Assembly: GCA_022424905.1 (NCBI GenBank)
Contig: JAKMGP010000298.1
Coordinates: forward strand, 1 to 64,000
Origin: Akkermansiaceae bacterium
GTDB lineage: Bacteria; Verrucomicrobiota; Verrucomicrobiia; Verrucomicrobiales; Akkermansiaceae
DNA length: 64,000 nt
Reading direction: 5' to 3'
Below are positions 53,790 to 62,416 of this stretch, piece after piece. Each line of letters opens with the position of its first letter. Positions within the stretch are counted from its first letter, which is position 1. A program made the translations under genes and the position numbers. A model generated the notes under the pieces. The model saw only the letters and a list, made by a program, of their open reading frames with translations, searched no databases and was not told where the DNA came from.

Positions 53790-55451
53790 TTACTCCACCC
53801 CGAAAACGACCTCCAAGCCGGGAAGGTCTGCCTTTAAGGTCTTTGCTCCTTCGGCTGTCGCCTTAGATTGCCAAAGGTAGATTTTCTGTAAATCACCCAA
53901 CCCTTTGAGCTTCATGAGCCCAGCATCGGTCACTTGAGTCCCGTATAGGTTCAACCACTCAAGCCCTTCCAGCTGCGCAACAGCATCAAGCACAGCGTCG
54001 CCTACCTGGGTCTGACTAAGATCGAGCTTTATAAGGTTTTTCATCTTAGGTAACTCGGTTGCCAAAGTCTCTTCCGTAATCGAAGCAGACCCAAGCTTGA
54101 CGCTTGTGAGATATGTCGAAACCGAAGCCAATTTAAGAAAAGTCGTATCGTCCAACTTTCCGCGCAGACTCACTGCCGTAAATTCGAGGTCGTTGGAATC
54201 CTGAGATGTATAATTCAGGGACGTTTTAAAAGCGGGATCCTGCTTCAGAGCGTCAAGGGCATTTTGGAGAGCCTCCCTTTTGGCAATTTTTTCCTGCTCG
54301 ACCTTATCTTTAGCGGCTTGTGCAGCCTCTTCCATTCGCTTGCGATCCTCGGGGCTCAACAACTTTTCAGCCGCCTCGATGATCTCAGGCGGTGCTCCCA
54401 TTTCTTCGAGGGTCTTATCCACCAAAGTTTCGCTGCTCGGAATATTGTCAACCCACCAAGTGAGGAGCTTGACCTCATGCTCTTCCATCTGCTTCTTTTT
54501 AGGGGGAGGCATGTGCATATCATCATCCTTTGGAAGGACCATAACCTCGATCATATAGCTTTGCTTAGAATCCCCAGGAACAAGTGTACGATACTCGTCA
54601 CCATCCAGACTATCTCCACCAATTAAAAGGTTCTCATAGGTGTCCATCAACAGCCCTCCCTTACTCTTTCCAGCTTCCTCCGAGTGGCAGTAGAGACACT
54701 TGTCATCCATGATTGGATAAACAACATCAGCAAACGCGAGACGATCCTTCGCCAGCTTTTTCACAGGTAAAGCAGGCTCTTGACCATTTGCATCCTCTTT
54801 ACCAGCCCACTGCTTAAAAATTGGAACGTTCTCTGTAAGACCGCCCCACGTATTCGCAACAGGGTCAGATCCGTGGGTGGCCAAACCTCCAAAGTGAGCC
54901 CCGTATCCCATGGCTCCACCTGCGACGAGAAGAAGAATGCCATAAACCGGGCCACGCGATCCACTTCGACTCCCCCAAATTTTCGCTAAGAATGTAAGAC
55001 CAAGCACTCCTACAAAACCGATCCCGACCCACATGTGCTTAAACATATCGTCCTCCCACTCCTCGGCTTTCCAGCCTTCAACACTCAGATCAAAAACACC
55101 CGTAAGACAGGCGATTATGCCCGTAAGGAACGCTAGAAAAAGACCCACTGCCGTCCGCGGACGGTATTTCCCAAAGGAAAACCAACTACAAACCTCCATC
55201 GCCAGAGTGAGAAAGACAATTCCAATTGGGAGATGCAAGATTAGCGGATGATATTCACCGACATTCGAAACCCACCACTGCCCGGAATTCAAGATCTCCA
55301 ACATCGGGTCCTGCTCCATGTAAAATGGCAGATAAATCAGGCCTCCAGTGACAGCAAGAACGAAGAAAGTCAGAAAAATCGGGCCAACGGCGCTGCCTTC
55401 TTCGACATCTTCAATCTCAAACTTTTCCGGTGAATTAGTTTCCTTGTCCAT
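53790..55451 (-). CDS. DUF2231-cytochrome c-leucine-rich-repeat fusion protein
   Basis: 553 aa. The N-terminal half has about five membrane helices with a DUF2231-like layout (HPLILHLPIGIVFLTLAMEV, HMWVGIGFVGVLG). A planctomycete-type cytochrome domain follows at about 245-345, with haem motif CLYCH and distal Met in DDMHMPPPKKKQ. An acidic/basic coiled stretch (about 365-400) and a leucine-rich repeat region (MKNLIKLDLSQTQVGDAVLDAVAQLEGLEWLNLYGTQVTDAGL) end the protein. Such fusions occur in Verrucomicrobiota and Bacteroidota. A role in membrane-linked electron transfer is likely, but the partners are unknown. Convergent with the MidA-like gene. Confidence 0.85.
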   Translation of the reverse strand: MDKETNSPEKFEIEDVEEGSAVGPIFLTFFVLAVTGGLIYLPFYMEQDPMLEILNSGQWWVSNVGEYHPLILHLPIGIVFLTLAMEVCSWFSFGKYRPRTAVGLFLAFLTGIIACLTGVFDLSVEGWKAEEWEDDMFKHMWVGIGFVGVLGLTFLAKIWGSRSGSRGPVYGILLLVAGGAMGYGAHFGGLATHGSDPVANTWGGLTENVPIFKQWAGKEDANGQEPALPVKKLAKDRLAFADVVYPIMDDKCLYCHSEEAGKSKGGLLMDTYENLLIGGDSLDGDEYRTLVPGDSKQSYMIEVMVLPKDDDMHMPPPKKKQMEEHEVKLLTWWVDNIPSSETLVDKTLEEMGAPPEIIEAAEKLLSPEDRKRMEEAAQAAKDKVEQEKIAKREALQNALDALKQDPAFKTSLNYTSQDSNDLEFTAVSLRGKLDDTTFLKLASVSTYLTSVKLGSASITEETLATELPKMKNLIKLDLSQTQVGDAVLDAVAQLEGLEWLNLYGTQVTDAGLMKLKGLGDLQKIYLWQSKATAEGAKTLKADLPGLEVVFGVE

Positions 55452-55620
55452 GATGTTAGTTAGTCTTGCTACGATTCGTGCTCGAATAGTCTTTCGGTTC
55501 AGAGAACTTAATCAATTTAAAAAAAAAAAACGATCACAACGCAATTATAGCCCTGATCGCTCATCAGAATCCGTTCCAAAAAACGTTGTATTTAGTAACA
55601 GCCCCCAGCCATTCTTTGGC

Positions 55621-56160
55621 ATGAGCGAAATTCCCAAAATCTTTCATTCGCTTGAGTATGATGGCCCTTTCAAGAGCTGCCTTACCTGCGATAGACAGTT
55701 CGAGAAAATTGATGAGCCCTATATTATTAATAAGGTATTCCAGGGTCCCGAGTGCGTCTTTGAATTCGCTATTTGCCAGACCTGCCGAGAAGAGACGATA
55801 GAATCCTTCTCGGAAGAATCAAAAACACGCCTCCGCAAAATGGCGGAAGAGAATCCTATTCTCCAAAAGCGAAGCGAACGCTTCACAGACAGTGAGGATC
55901 ATGAGGAATGGACCTCGGAGTGCGCCCATTGCGCGGCTCCAGCTTCAGAAATCGAAAACTTTACCACCGAATGCCTCAGCTTCGGAGGCTACATGGTCTA
56001 CGACCCCTACCCAATTTTAGTCTGCGACTCATGCATCGAGAAGAATCAAAAGCTGCTCTCTAAAGCCACTCAAGACCAATGGAATAAGTTTATTCTCGAT
56101 AACTTTGAAGGCCCGCCTGCCGACGCCCTCAAACCAGACAAGGTTCCGGTTCTTGTCTAG
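55621..56160 (+). CDS. Protein with four CxxC pairs
   Basis: 179 aa, no named family. Four CxxC pairs (C20/C23, C52/C55, C101/C104, C135/C138) suggest two zinc-binding ribbons of similar design: CLTC...AICQTC and CAHC...VCDSC. Acidic overall, no signal peptide, so cytoplasmic. I chose ATG 55621; the frame is open far upstream (to 55348), but that part is antisense to the cytochrome gene and low-complexity. It precedes dus by 13 nt, so the two are probably co-transcribed. Confidence 0.72.
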   Translation: MSEIPKIFHSLEYDGPFKSCLTCDRQFEKIDEPYIINKVFQGPECVFEFAICQTCREETIESFSEESKTRLRKMAEENPILQKRSERFTDSEDHEEWTSECAHCAAPASEIENFTTECLSFGGYMVYDPYPILVCDSCIEKNQKLLSKATQDQWNKFILDNFEGPPADALKPDKVPVLV

Positions 56161-56173
56161 AACCACCCACACC

Positions 56174-57193
56174 ATGCTCCCCACCGACCGCCCTGCTCTT
56201 TTTCTCGCGCCCATGCAGGACGTGACCGATCTGCCTTTCCTGCGGACCATCGCGTCCTTCGGCGGGGCCGATCTCTACGTCACAGAGTATTTCAGGGTGC
56301 ATATTCACTCCCAGCTTGACCCTTACATCTTACGCTCGATCATCGAAAACCCGACCGAAAGACCCATCATTGCTCAACTGATCGGTCAGGATGCCGCCGA
56401 GTTAGCCCGCACCGTGTCAAACCTCAAACAATATCCCATTTCGGGAGTAGATCTTAACCTTGGCTGCCCAGCCCCCGTCGTTTATCGCAAGAACGCCGGC
56501 GGTGGACTGCTACGCCACCCGGATCAGATCCATACTATCTTGGGCCGCCTTCGTGAGGCCTGTGGGGCGACCCCATTTACCGTCAAAACCCGAGTAGGTT
56601 TTGAATCAGAAGAAGAATTTGATCAACTTCTTGGAATCTTCCAAAGCCACGCAATCGACCTTCTCACGATCCATGGGCGAACCGTGAAGGAACGGTATCA
56701 AACGCCCGTTCACGATGATCGCGTCGCACAGGCCGTTCGAACCCTCAACTGTCCAGTGATTGCCAATGGCAATGTCGTCAACAGCAAAACCGGGCTTAGT
56801 TATCTTGGGTCAACCGGAGCCGCCGGGCTCATGATAGGCCGTGGCGCGATCCGTAATCCGTGGATTTTTGAGCAGCTCCGTTGCGCGACATCGAAACAAG
56901 AAATCCCGCAGGTCACCGGGCGAATGATTCTCGAATACATCACGAAGCTCTACGATGAGACGGCACATGAAATCTCCGAATTCATAGAAGACCGGCACGT
57001 GCAAAAAATGAAAAAATATCTTGTCTATATCACCCAAGGGCATCATGCCGACTTCGAACACCAAATCCGAAGAGTCAAAAACAAGACCGAATTTTTTGAC
57101 ACCTGCATTCGTTTCCTGGATCATAAGGACCATGCGCCTGACCTTCCTTCGGAAAACTCGCGACTTTTTTGCGGCTTCTCACAATTTCTCTGA
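56174..57193 (+). CDS. dus: tRNA-dihydrouridine synthase
   Basis: 339 aa. A flavin-dependent TIM barrel reducing uridines in tRNA. Markers: FLAPMQDVTDLPFLR, ISGVDLNLGCPAPVVYRKNAGGGLL, FTVKTRVGFESEEEF, LTIHGRTVKERYQTPV, VIANGNV and GLMIGRGAIRNPWIFEQL. The C-terminal helical RNA-binding domain is present (HHADFEHQIRRVKNKTEFF). The subfamily (DusB-like or other) is not certain. I chose ATG 56174, where the barrel starts; a longer frame reaching 56105 overlaps the upstream gene. Confidence 0.93.
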   Translation: MLPTDRPALFLAPMQDVTDLPFLRTIASFGGADLYVTEYFRVHIHSQLDPYILRSIIENPTERPIIAQLIGQDAAELARTVSNLKQYPISGVDLNLGCPAPVVYRKNAGGGLLRHPDQIHTILGRLREACGATPFTVKTRVGFESEEEFDQLLGIFQSHAIDLLTIHGRTVKERYQTPVHDDRVAQAVRTLNCPVIANGNVVNSKTGLSYLGSTGAAGLMIGRGAIRNPWIFEQLRCATSKQEIPQVTGRMILEYITKLYDETAHEISEFIEDRHVQKMKKYLVYITQGHHADFEHQIRRVKNKTEFFDTCIRFLDHKDHAPDLPSENSRLFCGFSQFL

Positions 57194-57243
57194 ATAACTT
57201 TCACGTTGACTTTGTCCGGTCTCCTGTGAAATCTCTCCGTGCA

Positions 57244-57459
57244 ATGGCCATGAATCAGGAAGTGCTCCATACTGAGAAGATCCTCGCAGACCGCAAAATC
57301 TTCTTTCTAGACCTTAAGGAAAATGCCCGAGGACGGGTGGTCAAAATCACAGAAGATGTGAGTGGAAATCGCGACACCATTATGGTGCCCGCTGAAATTC
57401 TCGGAGACTTCATCGAAGCTCTTACCGACATCAAAGAGACTGCCGATCAGCAGGACTAA
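57244..57459 (+). CDS. PUR-domain (DUF3276-type) nucleic-acid-binding protein
   Basis: 71 aa. The single domain TEKILADRKIFFLDLKENARGRVVKITED, followed by DTIMVPAEILGDFIEALTDI, has the strand and helix pattern of the PUR repeat (PurA/DUF3276), a single-strand nucleic-acid-binding fold that dimerises in bacteria. Probably cytoplasmic; its RNA or DNA target is unknown. Start ATG 57244 or 57250; no Shine-Dalgarno. It lies 50 nt after dus and before a terminator-like hairpin. Confidence 0.78.
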   Translation: MAMNQEVLHTEKILADRKIFFLDLKENARGRVVKITEDVSGNRDTIMVPAEILGDFIEALTDIKETADQQD

Positions 57460-57490
57460 ATCTCCGGAAAGGGTCTCGAATCGCTGCGGA

Positions 57491-57514
57491 AGCGGGAATA
57501 CCCGCTCGGTTTTC
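57491..57514 (+). terminator. Hairpin after the PUR-domain gene, probable terminator
   Basis: AGCGGG (57491-57496) pairs with CCCGCT (57501-57506) over an AATA loop, followed by CGGTTTT. A short but GC-rich stem, 32 nt after the stop. Confidence 0.55.
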
Positions 57515-57515
57515 G

Positions 57516-57624
57516 GTGGAATCTTGTGTGGAAAAGCTGCCCCCGGGGACAGCTTAGATTACCCTGCAACTTCTAGGCGGGACCCGGCCGCCATCATCGG
57601 CGCGATCGACTGCAGGTCAATCTA
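57516..57624 (+). ncRNA. Candidate folded RNA element upstream of the sulfatase gene
   Basis: Two adjacent stem-loops. The first, AAGCTG/CAGCTT, extends through CCCC/GGGG (57534-57555). The second is a long helix, TAGATT/AATCTA (57555-57560 with 57619-57624), continued by CCTGCA/TGCAGG (57563-57568 with 57611-57616) across a 2x2 internal loop, enclosing GGCGG/CCGCC (57576-57580 with 57588-57592). The element ends 70 nt before the sulfatase ATG. It is more GC-rich than other spacers here. I do not match it to a known riboswitch or small RNA. Confidence 0.3.
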
Positions 57625-57693
57625 CCACATGTCACCCTTCTCTAGATGGCTCATACTCCTCTGACCCAATCAAGAATTTCACCCCCCATTTTA

Positions 57694-59163
57694 ATGTCGA
57701 ATTGCAAACGAAGGAAAGAAGCGTCACTTTTTTATATGCATCTGTTCCTTCTCCTTTTTATTGGGATCCTTCCTCTACAAGCCAAACAACCTAATATCCT
57801 AATGATTCTAGCCGATGACATGGGCTACGGAGATCTTGGCTGTTACGGGTCCCGGCAAATCGAGACCCCATTTCTCGACCAACTCGCCACAGCAGGAATC
57901 CGCTGCACCGATGGTTACGTTTGTGCAAACGTCTGCGCCCCCTCCCGCGCAGGACTCCTTACCGGTCGCCATCCCCAACGTTTCGGGTTTGAGCACAACT
58001 TGAACAAATCCTTCCCCACCCTACCTGAACGGCTTGGTATTCCGGTCGAACAAAAAACGATCGCCGACCATCTCAAGAAAGCAGGTTACCGCACCTCCTT
58101 GATAGGTAAATGGCACGTCGGCGATTCAGTTCCCGGGATGCTACCAAACGCTCGTGGTTTCGACTATTTTTTTGGAATGCACTCTGGGAGTCATGACTAT
58201 TTTCCAAAGGCTGAGAAAAATAAGCTCTTCAGAAACAAAAGCCCGATCAAGAAAATCGAGTATCCCTATTTGACCGATTGGTTCACCCATGAAGCGATCG
58301 GCCAAATGACCGTCGCCGAGAAACCCTTTTTTTGTTTCCTCTCACTCAACACGCCTCACACCCCCATGCAAGCGAAGGAGGGAGACTTAGCCAGGTTTTC
58401 TCACATAAAAGGCAAGCGCCGCCAAATCTACGCGGCGATGCAATGGTGCATGGACCTCAATATTGGAAAGATTCTCGCTCACCTCAAAACAACCAAACAA
58501 ATCGAAAACACTCTCATCGTATTTTACTCCGACAACGGAGGGAGTGTCACCGCCTCACATGCTTGTAATGCTCCCCTAAATGGAATGAAGGGATCATTTC
58601 TCGAAGGAGGAATTCGCGTCCCTTTCATCTTCCACTGGCCCAAAGGTCTACCTTCGGGAAGGGTCTTCAAACATCCGTTCACATCGCTCGATCTTCTTCC
58701 TACCTTCGTAGCTGCAGCCGAAAAAAACCTTCCTCCTAGAATCACCAAAAAGGGCCGCAAAAAAATCATCAATTATGACGGCCATAACTTACTCCCTTTC
58801 CTGCGCGGCGATATTACCAAAGCTCCCCACGAAGCTCTTTTCTGGCGCATGACGATGCGAGGTGCTGCAATCCGTGAAGGAAACTGGAAACTTCTCGTTA
58901 ACGTTCATACTCCACCAGCACTTTACAATCTAGCAGAAGACATTTCTGAACAGCACGATCTCTACCAAAAAATGCCGGGAAAAGTTACGGATCTCTGGCT
59001 CAAACTAAATGAATGGCAAGAGTCCCTTGAAGACACTCCACACTGGCAAGAGGATCCCTACTGGCAGGGCTACAATCGCAAACTTTATTCTCACGATTAC
59101 TGGCTTACCCAACCCACCAAAAACGAAGAGTATTACGGCGTCCGTAGAATTGGGCGACGATAA
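57694..59163 (+). CDS. Secreted arylsulfatase
   Basis: 489 aa. A type I sulfatase that hydrolyses sulfate esters. N-terminal signal (SLFYMHLFLLLFIGILPLQA) followed by NILMILADDMGYGDLGCYG (metal-binding Asp pair). The formylglycine motif C-x-P-S-R is CAPSRAGLLTG, and GKWHVGD and FYSDNGG supply further active-site residues. The Cys must be converted to formylglycine by a maturase not found in the window. Likely substrates are sulfated polysaccharides, as for many Verrucomicrobiota sulfatases; that is inference. I chose ATG 57694, with basic residues before the hydrophobic core; ATG 57736 is an alternative. Confidence 0.93.
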   Translation: MSNCKRRKEASLFYMHLFLLLFIGILPLQAKQPNILMILADDMGYGDLGCYGSRQIETPFLDQLATAGIRCTDGYVCANVCAPSRAGLLTGRHPQRFGFEHNLNKSFPTLPERLGIPVEQKTIADHLKKAGYRTSLIGKWHVGDSVPGMLPNARGFDYFFGMHSGSHDYFPKAEKNKLFRNKSPIKKIEYPYLTDWFTHEAIGQMTVAEKPFFCFLSLNTPHTPMQAKEGDLARFSHIKGKRRQIYAAMQWCMDLNIGKILAHLKTTKQIENTLIVFYSDNGGSVTASHACNAPLNGMKGSFLEGGIRVPFIFHWPKGLPSGRVFKHPFTSLDLLPTFVAAAEKNLPPRITKKGRKKIINYDGHNLLPFLRGDITKAPHEALFWRMTMRGAAIREGNWKLLVNVHTPPALYNLAEDISEQHDLYQKMPGKVTDLWLKLNEWQESLEDTPHWQEDPYWQGYNRKLYSHDYWLTQPTKNEEYYGVRRIGRR

Positions 59164-59257
59164 TAGGAGTGGTAAAAAGCTAACTTAGAAAATAACTTTT
59201 GCGTGTTTCTTCTTCATCCTCTCGGAAACCTCATGTGTGTTCCGGGAATACCATCAA

Positions 59258-60514
59258 CTATCGCTTTAGCCGAATCCGACGATATTCCATCTGCCCACGA
59301 TCTCCTTCCAATCCGATCGGGCCACTTTTTGGGAGTTTGAATTCTTCTTCAAGGACTTCGCCATTGCAGGTGCAGCGCGCGATTCTCCCTTTCACCACAA
59401 CAATAATTTCATTCCAATCAGCCGGCTTATAACTCTTCAGATCTTTATAAGGCCCGGCAACCAAATAGTCACGACACTGCAGCTGAGGACGACGAATAAA
59501 GACCCCGCTGTCAGCGTTTGCATTAGCACGGAATTCGAGCTTCAACGTGAAGTCTCTGTCAAACTCCTCTACCGTCCAAAGCTGGGTGAAACTTCGGCCC
59601 TCCGGCGGAGTGGTTACGACAAGACGACCATGCTTAGCATGATAGCGCCCCTCGCTGCTCGTCGCCATCCCATCAAAGTTTTCTATCTCAGTAAGAGTCT
59701 TCTTATTTCGGTATCCCCACCCACTTAAATCTTTTCCATTGAAAAGAAGTTCATATCCTTCTTCGCATTTAAAATTTTCCACGGGAACTTCAACAAGATC
59801 CATCAATTCAAGAACAGGACGCAGAGTCCTTCCCCACATTTTATACCCTACCGCATTAGGATGTAGGAGATCAGGAAACTCCGCTTTTTTTGCATTGCCA
59901 TTCTCATTGGCAAACATCGACCAAGTGTCGATCAAAGTAACCTGTTTATCCCCCTTTACCGCCTCAGCGTAGAGAGCATTAATTTTCTTAATTTGCTCTG
60001 CCGAACGTCTCTTTGATTCATGACTCGGAAAAACATTGCAAAGAATAATCGGCATCTCTTCGCTTGATGCCTTCAATTTTTTGATGATAAGAGCCAGATT
60101 ACCTGCAATCACCTCCGGGCTTGCACCTTCCTCGAGGTCATTTGTTCCCATCAAAAGCACCACACCAGTAGGATTCAGTGCCAGAACATCTTCCGGTATC
60201 CGGTAAAGCATTCCCCGCGTGGTATCTCCGCTAATTCCGCGGTTTGCGACTTTCGTTTCACCAAACGCCCCTTTCAAATCATCACCCCAGCTCTGGGTAA
60301 TAGAGTCCCCCAGAAATACCAGCGCTCCCTGCTTGGCCTCAACTTCTTTTGCCCAAGCCGTGCGCTTATTTTTCCAGAGGTTACGGAACCATTCGTATCG
60401 CCGGACCGGGCCCTCGCCCGAAATTTCGGAATCCGGAGGAATTACTGCCACCGGTTCACGGGCCGTAAGCGAAGCAACGGTAAGAACAACAAATAAGAAA
60501 ATAAACGCACGCAT
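59258..60514 (-). CDS. Secreted SGNH hydrolase fused to DUF1080
   Basis: 418 aa. A signal peptide (MRAFIFLFVVLTVASLTA) is followed by an SGNH/GDSL esterase domain (about 30-235): block I ALVFLGDSITQSW, block II RGISGDTTRG, block III GTNDLEEGA, and block V DLLHPNAVGYKMWG with the catalytic Asp and His. The C-terminal 175 residues are a DUF1080 (3-keto-disaccharide hydrolase/concanavalin-like) domain: LFNGKDLSGWGYR, LKLEFRANANADSGVFIRR, PADWNEIIVVVKG. The pairing suggests deacylation of a carbohydrate. Convergent with the sulfatase gene. Start ATG 60514; a Met four residues upstream (60526) is possible. Confidence 0.9.
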   Translation of the reverse strand: MRAFIFLFVVLTVASLTAREPVAVIPPDSEISGEGPVRRYEWFRNLWKNKRTAWAKEVEAKQGALVFLGDSITQSWGDDLKGAFGETKVANRGISGDTTRGMLYRIPEDVLALNPTGVVLLMGTNDLEEGASPEVIAGNLALIIKKLKASSEEMPIILCNVFPSHESKRRSAEQIKKINALYAEAVKGDKQVTLIDTWSMFANENGNAKKAEFPDLLHPNAVGYKMWGRTLRPVLELMDLVEVPVENFKCEEGYELLFNGKDLSGWGYRNKKTLTEIENFDGMATSSEGRYHAKHGRLVVTTPPEGRSFTQLWTVEEFDRDFTLKLEFRANANADSGVFIRRPQLQCRDYLVAGPYKDLKSYKPADWNEIIVVVKGRIARCTCNGEVLEEEFKLPKSGPIGLEGDRGQMEYRRIRLKR

Positions 60515-60568
60515 GCCAAAGAACATGTGAGAATTTCAGCGCTCTGACGAGAATGGATTACTCACAAA

Positions 60569-61567
60569 TTATCGACGTCTTCCCCGGAAGCGATCACGCG
60601 GATCGTCTCCCTTTTCTTCCTCGTCTTTGTAACCCAAAATCCCACCTTTTTTGAGATTGCGGACAAAGTCCTTCATATCGCTTTTAAGTTGCTCGTCGGA
60701 AACCAAAGCTCCCAGCGCGCCTTTCCGGTCATCAACTTTCTCGAGTGCTGCCGTTGCAGTACTAGCAGTGCGCTCAATAGAAGTTAAAACACGCGGCACA
60801 TCTTCCAACGCCGGGCTCACCCGCTGGAGGACAGCTTGCGCCGTCTGATTTGTCTCTCGGACCTCGTTAATCGCGAGATTGAAATCACCAATCGCGGGAT
60901 CGAGTTTCTCGCCCAATTTCACGAATGATGCTGAAGCTTTTTCAAGATTCTCAAGCGTCCCATCGAACCGTTTGATATTTTCAGCGGCAAGCACTTCTCC
61001 GTTTATCTTGTCCATCGTCTCTGAAAGCTTGGACGCCACACTTTTAACCTCATCAACCGATTCCCCAATTTTCAGAAGCGCTTTCTCTGCTTGCTCGATC
61101 ACCTCCCGAGTACTTCCCGCAATCAACTCCGCTTCACTTTGGAGAAGATCCAAGCCGCCAGGTCCAGCACCCATGACAGTCTCTCCTTGCTCGATAAAAT
61201 CATCAGTCCCCACCGAAGGTGGAGTAATTAAAATTTCTTTATCTCCCAAAAGACTCGCCTGACTGATTCTCATAAATGCCCCCTTTTCGATCCGGTGATC
61301 TTCATCAATCGCTAGGACAACTTGGATTTTTGAACCATCAACAAGCTTGGGTTTTTCTGCCACTTCTCCAATCTTGGCACCTCGCAGACGCACCGTGCTC
61401 CCCTTAATGATCCCTGGGGCCTCCTTGAAGCTGACCTTTATCTCATAGCGCTTCTTGAATAGATCACCAATATTCCCAAAAAGGAGGATGATTGCTCCAA
61501 GCATCGCAAGCCCGAGAAATAGAAAGACCCCAACAAGCGTCTCGGTTTTTTTGGAATTAGTCGCCAT
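60569..61567 (-). CDS. mlaD: MlaD-family (MCE domain) protein
   Basis: 332 aa. One N-terminal membrane helix (ETLVGVFLFLGLAMLGAIILLFG) precedes a single MCE domain (about 35-125: VSFKEAPGIIKGSTVRLRGAKIGEV, ISQASLLGDKEILITPP) that binds phospholipid in the periplasm. A long helical tail follows (EQAEKALLKIGESVDEVKSVASKLSETMDKI), then a basic C-terminus (RDRFRGRRR). The tail is longer than in E. coli MlaD. It lies 29 nt after mlaF. The permease gene mlaE is not adjacent. Confidence 0.9.
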   Translation of the reverse strand: MATNSKKTETLVGVFLFLGLAMLGAIILLFGNIGDLFKKRYEIKVSFKEAPGIIKGSTVRLRGAKIGEVAEKPKLVDGSKIQVVLAIDEDHRIEKGAFMRISQASLLGDKEILITPPSVGTDDFIEQGETVMGAGPGGLDLLQSEAELIAGSTREVIEQAEKALLKIGESVDEVKSVASKLSETMDKINGEVLAAENIKRFDGTLENLEKASASFVKLGEKLDPAIGDFNLAINEVRETNQTAQAVLQRVSPALEDVPRVLTSIERTASTATAALEKVDDRKGALGALVSDEQLKSDMKDFVRNLKKGGILGYKDEEEKGDDPRDRFRGRRR

Positions 61568-61596
61568 AACGTTAGTATGCCTGCCCGAAGGCAAAA

Positions 61597-62352
61597 TCAC
61601 AAATCCGAATCCTGAGAACGCCCTTCAACGAAATTTACCAAGACAGGATCCTTACTATCCTTCAATTCGTCTGGAGTCCCTTCCCAGTAGACTAAACCAT
61701 CCTTCATGAAGACCAAACGGTCTGCGATCCGGAACGCACTGCGCATCTCATGAGTGATGACGACATTGGTGATACCATGCTCGTCTGCAAGATCCTTAAT
61801 CAATCGGTCAATCGAATCCCCTGTCACCGGGTCTAGTCCTGCATGAGGCTCATCGTAAAGCACGCAACACGGCTCTTCTACCACCGCGCGGGCCAGAGCC
61901 ACCCGCTTACGCATTCCACCCGAAAGGGTTGCTGGCATTTTATCCTCCTGACCTTCAAGGTGCACGATTTTCAGAGCCTCACTTACCCGACGAGAAAGTT
62001 CATCGCGATCACGGAGGCCAGCCTCCTGCATCGGAAACGCAACATTCTCTGCCACCGTCATCGAGTCAAACAAAGCCCCACTTTGAAACATCATGCTAAT
62101 TTTCTTTCGAGCCCAACTTAGGTCCCGCTCCGATAGATCAGAAATAACCTTTCCTTCCAAAGTCACCGTTCCCTCATCCGGCTGTAGCAAGCCTACCATA
62201 TGCTTCATCAGGACCGATTTTCCACCACCCGACCCACCGAGCAAAACCAAAACCTCCCCTCTCCTAACATCAAGATCCACCCCTCGAAGCACCACTTGGT
62301 CACCAAAACTCTTCTTAATGCCCCGCATCTCGAGGAAAATCTCACCTTTCAT
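61597..62352 (-). CDS. mlaF: MlaF-type ABC transporter ATP-binding protein
   Basis: 251 aa. The ATPase of a retrograde or anterograde phospholipid transporter. Walker A GGSGGGKSVL, signature LSGGMRKRVALARA, Walker B CCVLYDEPHAGLDPVT, His switch VITHEM. IFLEMRGIKKSFGDQVVLRGVDL and FMKDGLVYWEGTPDEL are typical of the MlaF subgroup. Upstream on this strand is a divergent flavoprotein gene, so no mlaE precedes it as in many genomes. Confidence 0.92.
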   Translation of the reverse strand: MKGEIFLEMRGIKKSFGDQVVLRGVDLDVRRGEVLVLLGGSGGGKSVLMKHMVGLLQPDEGTVTLEGKVISDLSERDLSWARKKISMMFQSGALFDSMTVAENVAFPMQEAGLRDRDELSRRVSEALKIVHLEGQEDKMPATLSGGMRKRVALARAVVEEPCCVLYDEPHAGLDPVTGDSIDRLIKDLADEHGITNVVITHEMRSAFRIADRLVFMKDGLVYWEGTPDELKDSKDPVLVNFVEGRSQDSDL

Positions 62353-62416
62353 ATCCCTTTTCTAAGCCCTTGAATGAAGAATTGCACTCCGGGAAATTTA
62401 CGATTTGCTCCCAGAG

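Noticed and set aside
55348-55620. N-terminal extension of the CxxC protein
   Set aside because: This part is antisense to the cytochrome-LRR gene and its upstream region, low-complexity, and the CxxC domain starts cleanly at ATG 55621.
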